Source of the DNA: Hymenoscyphus infarciens
Lineage: Eukaryota > Ascomycota > Leotiomycetes > Helotiales > Helotiaceae
Direction: 5' to 3'
DNA: 64,000 nucleotides
NCBI GenBank assembly: GCA_001414345.1
Contig: LLCB01000222.1
Location: forward strand, 36,595-100,594
Shown here: positions 33,687 to 43,001 of the stretch, in pieces
Layout: every line of letters begins with the position of its first letter
Numbering within the stretch: the stretch's first letter is position 1
Made by a program: the position numbers and the translations under genes
Notes under the pieces: generated by a model
Seen by the model: the letters and a program-made list of their open reading frames with translations, nothing else
What the model was told of the DNA's origin: nothing
The model's database searches: none

Positions 33687-33808
33687 ACTGTGGGACAACT
33701 ACTAGTGGTAGCCAACACCAACAACTTTGCGGTCCTTGCTCGCGGCCAGCCTTGAAGTTGAACTCAGGCGATGCTCACATGTCCACTGAGATGTGTTGTC
33801 CCACAGTG
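33687..33808. mobile_element. 122-bp inverted-repeat element (MITE-like)
   Basis: CACTGTGGGACAAC at 33687-33700 is matched exactly by its reverse complement at 33795-33808. No target-site duplication was found, so it could also be a structured regulatory site. Confidence 0.55.
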
Positions 33809-34366
33809 ACCTCACCCCATCTTTCAGGTTTGCTGTACTTACTAGTACTTCTCTATCTATCGGAGAAGTTCCAAGATGCCTTTACCCGGAGACTCATGCC
33901 CCACGTGTAGCTGTACAGGACAGTACGTATTCGATGGGTTTGCGGAGGTGTTTGCTTTCCAAATTGAGGCTGTTTAGCTTGACGTTTCTGTTTCGGTTCA
34001 GTGACAAAGTCGCTCCACCAGTCATCTCTCCAACCAGTCGAATTCTTTCGTCCTGCCAAAGGCTTTGCGTTTCTTTCGCTGTTTTTCGCCCCTCGAGGTC
34101 GATGGCCCGGCCAAGAGAACCCTGGCTCAAAAGCCCTTTGACCCCGCCGCCATGCAGACCAATCCGGCCACAGCGCACAAAACCCGCAGACCCGCAACAC
34201 CGCGCAAGCACCGCAAACTGGTTACTTTCTCACCCCCCATTGGTCGATTGCCTTGAAACATAAAGAGATCCGACTTATGCGATGCCTGCGCGTACGAGTA
34301 CCAGTACCGATCTGCTGAGGGCCGAGTGAGGGGCAGCCATTCCGGGCTGCGGCGAGATCGAGAGCA

Positions 34367-34374
34367 TATAAGGG
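34367..34374 (+). promoter_or_regulatory. TATA box of metallothionein 1
   Basis: TATAAGGG, 126 bp upstream of the ATG at 34493. The same octamer lies upstream of metallothionein 2 (36258-36265). Confidence 0.6.
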
Positions 34375-34492
34375 CTCGTCCCACGGGCTGTTGTAGAAAG
34401 AGCCATCAGCATCATCTACAAGCAAATCCACACTTCAAATACATACCAAAAAACACTTAAACCACCTCAACAACCCCCTACAAACCATCATC

Positions 34493-34723
34493 ATGAAGGG
34501 AGAATGCGGATGCTCTGGCACCTCAAGCTGTAAGCGACCCCTTCCCCTCACTGTTCCCCCGAGTACCCCGCTATTCCGTGTCTGCCAACCACAAGTGGGC
34601 GTCAGAGGCGACAGACAGGAAGAAGACGATGTTGGTGGTGAGACAGCAGAAGAAACTGACTGACACCTCTCTCCCATAGGCAACTGCGGCACTGACTGTT
34701 CATGCTCGAGCTGCGGAAAATAA
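34493..34723 (+). CDS. Fungal metallothionein 1 (copper type)
   Basis: Tiny cytosolic protein that binds Cu(I) or Zn through cysteine thiolates and protects from metal excess. Exons 34493-34529 and 34680-34723 give 26 residues. The first half is MKGECGCSGTSSC and the second half carries NCGTDCSCSSCGK. The seven Cys positions follow the Neurospora crassa copper metallothionein. The 150-nt intron splits the codon of Cys13. A TATAAGGG box stands 126 bp upstream. The gene is far too short for automatic ORF calling. A second, different metallothionein lies 1.7 kb downstream in the same orientation. Confidence 0.92.
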
Positions 34724-36416
34724 ATGCCCTCCTCCCACCACCTTTCGCGCCGACACTTCACTTCAAACCACCCCCTCTGATCTTCAACACCGTCATGTCC
34801 TCGAAACCGATATGTTAGTCCTCTGGGTTTTGCATGCTGGGTTTGGTTTTGGTTGGGTCTTTTAGGCTGCGCTTTTTTGGGATGATACCAGGTCGGAATA
34901 CATTGAGATGGGATCGAAAGGTCGTTCATTAAGCCTTTACACTGGCGGGATAAGGTTGAAATATAATGATATTGATGCCACCAACCATGCTGCTCTGTTG
35001 TCGTGAATTTTCAGGTCTTGTGAATTGAGGTTGATGTTTTCTTGACTTTTCTCTGAGAGTTGTTGAGGGTCAAGTCGACTTGTTCCTGCCGAAATGTCTG
35101 TCGTGGTCTTGGCACTTTGCCCACACTACCAGTAACTGTCCCAACACCTCTCCGTCCTCTTCCAAATTCTTTTGCGCAAATCCTCATCAATCTACAACCT
35201 CATTCTGAAAATTTAACCGAATTCCTGCCACCGAAGTTGTTGGTACCTTGTTACACCACTCACATACGTTCCATCCTGTACTGCGCCTCCTGTCACCTCT
35301 CGCCCATTGCAACCATCCGCTGGTGGTAATGAACCTTGTGCTACCGGTTGATCCAGCGACCTAGACACTGTAACAAGTCAATTCGAACTGCGCCTATTGC
35401 GGCTCGTATCCTTACTTCATCCTTTACCAATAGACGTCAATATCAGGCCAACCGGCGACATGACTTCCCCTCTCCCTCCCCTCCTCGCTTCTGAATCCCC
35501 AGCTAACGAGATCTTCCCAATAGCATCTCTACCGCGCCAACCTCTCTCGGCATACTGGCACTCTTCGCTCGATCCGAAAAACCGGAGCATGTTCCCTTTC
35601 CCCCTTTCCCCCATGCCTACAGCTATCGCTGCTGTTTTCGAACCAATGCCCCCTCGCAACCTCATGGTGTGTTCCACCAAGCATCCTCCACGCACTTTCC
35701 CTTGCGTGACTTCTACGATGCATAACGAGCCTATCGTTATTTATCGGTTGCAATATGCCGGACTTTAGACCCCCAAGTGGTTGAGACTTGATGTGGAGGG
35801 CCGAGGATGCTTTGGCCGCTCCAATCAAGATGGTATCCTGCGTTTCCATCGCTAACACCTCAACCAACTGATGTACTCCCCTCCAAAATCTTGTTCTTTC
35901 TGTACACATTTGACGGGCAAGTGCGGCCATTTTCTCTCTCGTTCCAATGCATAGTCCCAGTTTCAAAAGTCCGTCGGAAGTTCCGAATGGCCATCGAAAC
36001 TCGTCATTCAAACCTCCAGTCTGCAAAGCTCCAGTAGATTTGAACGTGGCACCAAGAATGACACCCACCTCTTCGATGTGGTGTTGGTAATATGCTTGGG
36101 GAGCGTTTTCCGCCCCTCCCTCTCAGATCTCCACATTCTCATTTGTCGCCATCAAAGCCACCATCCAAGTGAGGGTGTGTAGCACACCCGCTGGCCCATC
36201 ACATGGCGACCCCCATTACCGTACCGTTGCCGCAAGATGGTAGGCGATGTGAATATATATAAGGGTCCAGCTCCTCCTTCCAGCTCCTCCTCCCCTCGTC
36301 TCCTTGACAAACGTCTATTCCGAGCATCATCAAGCGATAACAAGCTCTCAACATCAAGTCTGATATACACTCGGTCGAATCCATCCATCTTCCCCCTTCC
36401 CCTCCCCACCACAACA
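34724..36416. other. 1.7-kb interval between the two metallothionein genes
   Basis: Overlapping ORFs occur on both strands at 35397-36068 (longest 179 codons, minus), without start support or recognisable motif. It is unclear whether a gene lies here. The end is the promoter of metallothionein 2, with a TATA box at 36256-36265. Confidence 0.4.
36256..36265 (+). promoter_or_regulatory. TATA box of metallothionein 2
   Basis: TATATAAGGG, about 160 bp before the ATG at 36417. It shares TATAAGGG with the box of metallothionein 1. Confidence 0.6.
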
Positions 36417-36545
36417 ATGGGAGACTGTTCGTGTTCAACTTGTGGCTGCGGTGCTACTTGCAACTCCGGGTGCTCTTGCTGTACTGTATGGTCATCATTT
36501 CTCTAATCTTCGTTTAGCATTTACTTATTTGACTAATAGCACTGA
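36417..36545 (+). CDS. Fungal metallothionein 2
   Basis: Exon 1 at 36417-36485 reads MGDCSCSTCGCGATCNSGCS then CCT; exon 2 (36540-36545) adds His and a stop, giving 24 residues with eight Cys. The 54-nt intron has GTATGG and AATAG ends. An inner acceptor at TTTAG would instead add HLLI. Cys-X-Cys and Cys-X-X-Cys spacing is that of fungal metallothioneins but differs from the copy at 34493, so this is a paralogue of another subtype rather than a recent tandem copy. Metal preference cannot be told from sequence. Confidence 0.85.
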
Positions 36546-37027
36546 AAATCTCAACCTCACCTACACTCTTCCCTCGCAAGACAACCCGAGACCGATTAGC
36601 AATGTCCGACTTTGCAAGTTTCATGAGAGAGAGTTAGGAGATGACTGAGGGAGCGGATAGCGGTCCAGATTTCATCGAGCGTTGAGTTTGTAAGATGACG
36701 GGGACGAATAATACGTTTGTTTAGACGCTATACATTCATTGGTCCGGGTTTTTGGATTTCGGTTCGGGGTTGAAGGATGATGATAGCATCATGGGTACTA
36801 TTCATTTGTTAGCTTAAGGAAGGCAGAGGATGTGGAATTTGATTTGTATTTCGGAAAATCTCCTCAAATGAATAATGAAAGTGAGCTTACCAAACATTTG
36901 GCTTTGTGTGAGTTGAGAAGTGCCGAGGGATATATGTATGATTTTTGTGAGACAAACCTTGTTGGGTAGGGTCCCACTGTACATGAGGCATTAAACAACC
37001 TTGATGGCGACATTGGCTCATCTCGTG

Positions 37028-37375
37028 GGTTTTGTTGCATGTCGCAGTTCTGGTCGCCCCCCCGGGTTCTCAAAGTGAAGTGTGTCGAGGATCTAGGGAG
37101 AATCTGGTCAAGGCTAAATTTTCGTTGCATGTCGCACTTTGGGTAGGTGCTCAAGTGAAGTGTGTCAACAGTGAAGTGCGTCAACAGTGAAGTGTGTCAA
37201 GAGTGAAGTGTGTCAAGAGTGAAGTGTGTCAAGAGTGAAGTGTGTCAACAGTGAAGTGTGTCAAGATTTCGACTTTCAGAGAACGGCTGGTATACGATCT
37301 TTTGTTGCACGTCGCATACTTGGTGGCCCCCAGGGTACTTGAAGTGAAGTTTGTCGAGGGTTCTGAGAAAACCCA
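37028..37375 (+). repeat. Three decayed copies of a roughly 75-bp repeat
   Basis: Copies start at about 37028, 37118 and 37299 with TTTTGTTGCATGTCGCA-like text. Each runs through a GGG-rich middle to a GTGAAGTGTGTC word. The middle copy has been extended by the 16-bp minisatellite. Confidence 0.7.
37154..37265 (+). repeat. 16-bp minisatellite, AGTGAAGTGTGTCAAC/G units, 7 copies
   Basis: Seven consecutive 16-bp units differing only at single positions (CAAC or CAAG; one GCGTC variant). The unit corresponds to the 3' word of the surrounding 75-bp repeats. Confidence 0.9.
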
Positions 37376-38093
37376 TGTTTTTTTTTGTTATTATAGAAGT
37401 GAACTTTTGACGCTGAGCTTTTATGCTCGTAGAATCGACCGGGCAGTAGATAATTGTGAGAATCTTTGGGGTATGTTTGTAGAAGAGAAGAGGCGAAATG
37501 TAACACGTCTTGAGTCTACTACGCAGTTTTCTTGAAATGGGGTTTCTCGATGTTGGAATGTAAGAGAAACAAGCTGCCTTCCGAGTACACCTCTAGAACT
37601 ATCGCTCGAGAAGAATGAGAAAGATGATTTTTTTAGATCATCCTAAACCTTCTGAACAACATCCGTGATTGTTTCGTGATATCTCAAGTAATTAGAGAGA
37701 GGGTGTTCTCGAAGCAAAGCTCAGACATCTTACTACGAGAAGATGGGTGGGTGGAGAAAGTTCGAAGACCTGAGTGGAATGAAGTAAAGTGACATTGGTA
37801 TCATAATATTTTTGTACAATTCAGCCTTTGGAGAGGAGAAGAAAGGAGGCAGCGCCCAAGAGCCAACCAAAAAAAGAAAAAAAAACAGACACCAGATCAA
37901 ACCCTCAAAAGATTTGATGTCGACCAGACCAAACCAACGTGGGAATATCCATTCCCTCGCTGACCCCACCCTTTTTCACACATCATCTTCCCATGCCTAC
38001 CCTACCACCTATCGTACCAATATTGAAAATTCGAAATTAAAATATACCCTCCGAGAATTTGGTTGGTCCCTTTTGATCGATGACACTTATCCT

Positions 38094-39135
38094 TTACTTT
38101 TTATTTTGTTCTTGTTCTCTGACCACCGCGCCCGATGCTCGATACCAGACGTCTCCTCCCCAGCGCATTAATCGTTCGACGGTTTGGGTGGGAGTCACTG
38201 CTGGTCTGACATCGAGGTAGAAAACAGGTTCGCCTGTGGGCTCGTCTGGTCCGGAGTAGTAGTCGATGACGTATCTGATTTCTTTCTTCTTGCCGTTAAC
38301 TTCTCGCTGGACGTACCAATCGTGGCGATCGAAAGGAGGTTCGGTTCTGTATTTCGTTAGCACATATTATACTTCAAGCGAGAAGGGGGTTGCATACCCA
38401 AAAGCAGAAGGATACATCTTGCCCATGATCTGTATCATAGCAGCCTTTGGAGTCATCTCCTTTGGTCTGCCTTGAAATCTCATCAAACTTGGTTGCGGCA
38501 CCTCATCCATATTCAATCCAATATCTGCACCAGCCTGCGACCCTGCCTCTCCTCTCTTACATGCCTCCCATCCATGTCCTAAGCCTCTACCGAATCTTCG
38601 TTCCCATTCTACGATCTCGGCCCAAGCACCCTCATTCAAGAAGTTGTGTACGGACACCATGCTCTCCACTGCTGTGGCATCTGTATCGGTATATCCCTTT
38701 CTTAATAGCGCATTGTACATTTGTTGTGGAGAGGGGTATTCCCAGTTCCCATCTCCGGTGCCTTTTGGAATTGTAGATGGCTCGCGGGATGTTGGGAGGG
38801 CGACTTTCTGGTTCTCTGCTTGTTCTTGGGAGAGATCGGAGAACATGTAATTTAGGGGATTGTATTTTGAATATTTGGAGGCGGATTTAGATTCGCCGTT
38901 TTGAGAGAGGTCGGTGGGTGTATATGGGCAGGCGGATTCGGCGGGAGGAGAAGGGGGTTTGGCTGGTGTGTCGGCTTTGTGCATAGGGCATGATGGCTGA
39001 AGATGTTAGATTTATTTTGGTTATCATATGAACATGGCAACTTACTGGAGGGCTTCCATTCCCAGCAGGAATAGCATGAAGAGCTGGTCTGGCGTTGACG
39101 ACGGAAACGTCCGAATCTGCCCAGAACCAACCCAT
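38094..39135 (-). CDS. Holocytochrome-c synthase (cytochrome c/c1 heme lyase)
   Basis: Attaches heme to apocytochrome c (or c1) in the mitochondrial intermembrane space. Exons 39046-39135, 38398-38996 and 38094-38346 give 313 residues. It begins [21 protein letters not shown] heme-regulatory CP motif (SCPMHK) follows the first intron, and a second (ACPYTP) lies further on. Conserved blocks are [54 protein letters not shown] and [10 protein letters not shown] with RYVIDYYSG. No N-terminal presequence, as usual for this family. Whether it serves cytochrome c, c1 or both cannot be decided by eye. Divergent from the ABC1 kinase gene. Confidence 0.95.
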
Positions 39136-39738
39136 GATGGCGAATCGATTTGAAAAGGGGGGCTATGAGAAGAAGGGATTCGAGGTGTTGTAATCGGAAA
39201 ATGAGGTTATTCGGTCGTAGTTTGAGGAGAGGCGGCGTCTATCAATGAATGGTACGAGGGGAATTCTAAGTCCGTCTGGAGAGGAGGCGTCGCATGCAAG
39301 ATTGAGGCCAATGACAATCGCGCCAAAGAAATCAATCAGATTTCTGCCGAATTCTGACGCTTTGACTCACCGCCGACGAATCTGAGTGGGCCGAGGCTTT
39401 ATGGCAGCTCCCCAAGACAATTCCTACCTCCGTACTAGCTATGCTATTTCATTTAATACATTCGTTGGAGAATATTTTGCTATAGAATAATTGATATATT
39501 TTTATCCCTCTGAGGACCTTTTTTCCTTCTTCAAACTTTTCATGGGAAAAACCAGTAGGTCTGCATACATACCTCAGTTGAACTCGGTGATGTCACTGAA
39601 AACATTCAGCTGAGTAGCTTCACTCGCAAGCGCCTTCACTACCCAACATCCACTGACAATACTCCCACCCATTCTCTCTCCATGGAGATTCGATAGCATC
39701 CGCCGATAAAACCATTCCTCAATTCCGGATACACAATC
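39136..39738. promoter_or_regulatory. Divergent promoter region, heme lyase / CQD1 kinase
   Basis: 603 bp between the two ATGs contain both upstream regions. No TATA box or other clear site was recognised. Confidence 0.5.
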
Positions 39739-41929
39739 ATGAAACCGGTATTGACCAAGGGCTGGACATGCGTTGGCCTTGGTCAGTCAATCTTCCGAGT
39801 ACGCGCATTCGCCCGAAGTCGCATACAATTACCAAAAGTTACAACCCGTTCATACTGTCAAAAGGGGAGGAGCCATGGATACTTTAGATTGCCTCCAGCG
39901 CGCAAGGGATTGGTCTTCGCGGCGGCAACTACCAGCTTGAGTCCAATTGCTTTTGTGCAATTGTCGGAGAAAGACAATGGAGGGACGGACCAAACCGCAG
40001 AGGGGAGGATGCTAGAGGCATCAAGAGAAGAGCTTGTGAAAAAAGTGTCGGAGGATAGCTCTGGGATTCGAAGAGCTGTCGAAAGTGTTGTGCTATACCT
40101 GGATCTGTATATTTGGGAGCCGGCCTGCACGGGAATGCGATTCTTGCACTTGGCCTTCATATTCGTTCCGGTGTTGCTCACAGTTCCTGCGATATGGGTT
40201 GGATTACGGCAGAAGAATAGGGATAATGAGAGGAGTGGCACATTATGGTGGTACTGGTTTCTTGTGAAGTCAATGGAACGAGCGGGGCCAGCGTTTATAA
40301 AAGTACAATTGCCTTCCTACCCTATCTACGATTCTGCTAAAAAGTCTATAGCTTGGACAATGGGCAGCTTCTCGGACCGATATCTTCCCAAACGAAATGT
40401 GCGAGGTCATGTCTCAATTGCACTCCAATGCCCCAGCGCACTCCCTTCACGAAACGAAACGAATTATTAGCCGAGCATTTAACGGCAGACCTTTCGAGGA
40501 GATATTCGAGGAATTTGATGAGAAGCCACTCGGAGTGGGTGCCATTGCGCAGGTATACCGGGCCAAATTAAAACCGAATCTGGCTGCACCAGGAGATTCA
40601 GACATTGACGAGCCTCGGAACTTGCGACATAATGTGCGCAAGAATGTTGATACCCTGATAAAGAGTACACCACAGCGGGTGCCATCGAGCTATGTTGCAA
40701 TTAAGGTTCAGCATCCAGGCGTTGAAAGAATGGTCAGACGAGACTTGCGGATAATGGGCTTCTTCGCGTCGGCTCTGAACGCAATTCCAACGATCGAATG
40801 GCTTTCATTACCCGATGAAGTCGAGCAATTCGGAGAAATGATGCGATTGCAACTAGATCTCAGAATTGAAGCCGCAAACTTGACCCTATTCAGGAAGAAC
40901 TTCAAAAACAGAACTACCGCTTGGTTTCCATATCCATACACAGACTTCACCACCAGACAAGTATTAGTAGAGGAATTCGCTCAAGGCATCCCTCTCTCAG
41001 ATTTCTTGGAAAACGGCGGAGGTGTCTTCCAACAAGAAATCGCCGATGAAGGACTCGATGCATTCCTCCGCATGCTCTTACTCGATAACTTTGTCCACGC
41101 AGATCTCCATCCTGGAAATATCATGGTTCGATTTTATCAATCGGCAAATCCCAGTTTACCATTTAGCAGGAAGCACAAAAATGAGAATCCTCAGACTCAA
41201 CCTGATGTAACGGAGCAAGTCCTTGCTCGTTTGCGACCATACAGACATAGGAAGGATGTTGATGCTTGGGAATTGGAACTTCAGAAAATTGATAACGAGG
41301 GGTTCAGACCACAATTGATCTTCATCGATACTGGTTTAGTTACTGAGCTCAATGCACCGAATCGAACAAATTTCTTGGATTTGTTCAAAGCTGTTGCGGA
41401 ATTTGATGGATATAAGGCTGGTCACCTAATGTGTGAACGCTGTCGACAACCCGACGCCGTGATTGACGAAGAAATCTTCTCTTTGAAAATGCAGCATCTT
41501 GTTCTTGGTGTTAAGAGCAGAACTTTGGCCTTGGGAAATATGAAGATTGGAGATATCCTCAATGAAGTCCTTGGTATGGTTCGAGGGCACCATGTACGAA
41601 TGGAGGGGGATTTCGTCAATGTTGTCATCAGTATCCTTCTTCTTGAGGGTATTGGCAGGTCTCTGAATCCTGATATCGATCTCCTTTCTAGTGCGCTGCC
41701 TATTCTGAGACAGCTTGGTGCTCAGAGTGGTGGGGGAATGTTAAGGCAAGGTGATTTCTCGATGTTGAAGGTTTGGGTTGGATTGGAGACTAGGAAGTTT
41801 TTGCAGGCTAGCATTGAGGATGTAAGTTTGAGCCCCATTTCCTGATGATATTGAGATATGAGGATATATGCTAATATTATGTAGGTTGAGAGATGTGTAA
41901 AGTATGATTTGCTTTCCCCTAATGTATGA
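39739..41929 (+). CDS. cqd1: Mitochondrial ABC1/UbiB atypical kinase, CQD1/ADCK2 type
   Basis: Inner-membrane UbiB-family protein linked in yeast (Cqd1, YPL109C) to coenzyme Q and lipid distribution. Exons 39739-40302, 40352-41821 and 41885-41929 give 692 residues. The N-terminus is Arg-rich and acid-poor (mitochondrial presequence), and a membrane helix lies at about 133-155 (FLHLAFIFVPVLLTVPAIWV). The KxGQ motif reads KLGQWAASR, with the first intron exactly after Lys188. Then come GVGAIAQVYRAKL (Ala/Gly-rich loop), VAIKVQHPGV (Lys), FVHADLHPGNIMV (catalytic-loop equivalent) and LIFIDTGL (metal-binding Asp). The last exon replaces a weak read-through end with VERCVKYDLLSPNV. Confidence 0.93.
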
Positions 41930-43001
41930 TAGTGTTTGACGGGTCTTTGTCAATATGGGATAGGCGTTCGTTGGTGTTTTGAGAGAGTGGGGTTGGTTGT
42001 ATTTGGCGTTGGCTAGCATACATGGAACATTCTCCTTTCATTCGTACATATAATTCTTTCTTAGAAATAGAATTTGTTAGATGAGGTCGGCGCTGAAGCT
42101 GGTAACTCTGCGCTGTGGTGAGCAGCACGGGGGTGAATCACGTGGATGTAGTAAGCATCTGTGGTTGTTCTTTATACGCCCTTGTCATTACACCTTGGAC
42201 AACCGGAAGAATCATTTGAGGCTCTCAATTCTCCGGGGAAAACCCCTAGCTTCGGTTCTTCTAAACCTGCTCATGATTGCCTATTCAAGTTAGCCGAGAA
42301 AATTCGGTTCTCCCTCTGCTTCGTTATCTGAGAGCAGCTCAGTGAATGAGTACCAAAGTGGGCCCCTTCCAATGACAATAGTAAGGCTCCTATTCTCTAG
42401 GCAGCACAATCACAAGTGAGCCTCACCTTTGAATCACAACCTCGCTTTGAATTCCCACAATCTTCTCAACCTTCCAACCATTCCCACTCCATGCACTTTC
42501 TTCCTCTTCCAAGATGGCTATTTCCATATTCTTGACACCGCTTCGCTAATAAACTCAGACCTCTAGATAATTCTCTTGTATCTCTCTTGAGTCTTGGTTG
42601 GGGTTCAGGAGTCGGACTCACCTTTGCGACCTAGATCTAGCCAGAGCAGTAAAACTCAAAAGCACCGATTTTCATCCAAAACTCTGTTTGCTACACATCT
42701 TTCTCATAACGAGGTCCTGCAACCATCTCCGGAGAACCCTTTGAAGGGTTCAAGTGCAGGCCACTTTCTTGAAGTCCGCCGGGAAAGGTATGCATTATGC
42801 CCAGCTCTTCTTCTCTCAACAGCTAACAACCCTCACGTTACAGCCACGGATCGCCAAAGCGCCATCGATTCAAACGCTTTGCAACAACCCCACGATCGGT
42901 TCTGTGAACCAATTTTTGCTCTTTTGCACGAAACCACCAATTTCGCTTCCACGCCCACATTTTTGCTATCTTAAACACCACCATCATATTTCAATATCAC
43001 C
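41930..43001. other. Upstream region of the 28-residue-repeat gene
   Basis: ORFs at 42594-42974 and 42754-43119 are unsupported and overlap each other. No other feature recognised. Confidence 0.45.

Larger units (their letters stand above)
31918..34492. other. 2.6-kb interval, mostly without supported genes
   Basis: Holds one candidate small ORF (33126-33380, minus) and an inverted-repeat element (33687-33808). Overlapping ORFs on both strands at 33800-34400 show no family motif. The last 130 bp are the promoter of metallothionein 1. Confidence 0.45.
36546..38093. other. Intergenic region with nested minisatellite
   Basis: Contains the repeat complex at 37028-37375. Small ORFs (36864-37184 minus, 37242-37535 plus, 37733-37969 minus) are not supported. 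Confidence 0.5.

Noticed and set aside
35341..35362. Text resembling the 5' end of 18S rRNA (GGTTGATCC)
   Set aside because: The likeness covers under 15 bases and the following sequence does not continue as rRNA.
35529..36068. 179-codon minus-strand ORF between the metallothioneins
   Set aside because: No ATG-supported start, no recognisable domain, and the opposite strand is open as well; kept only as a question in the findings.
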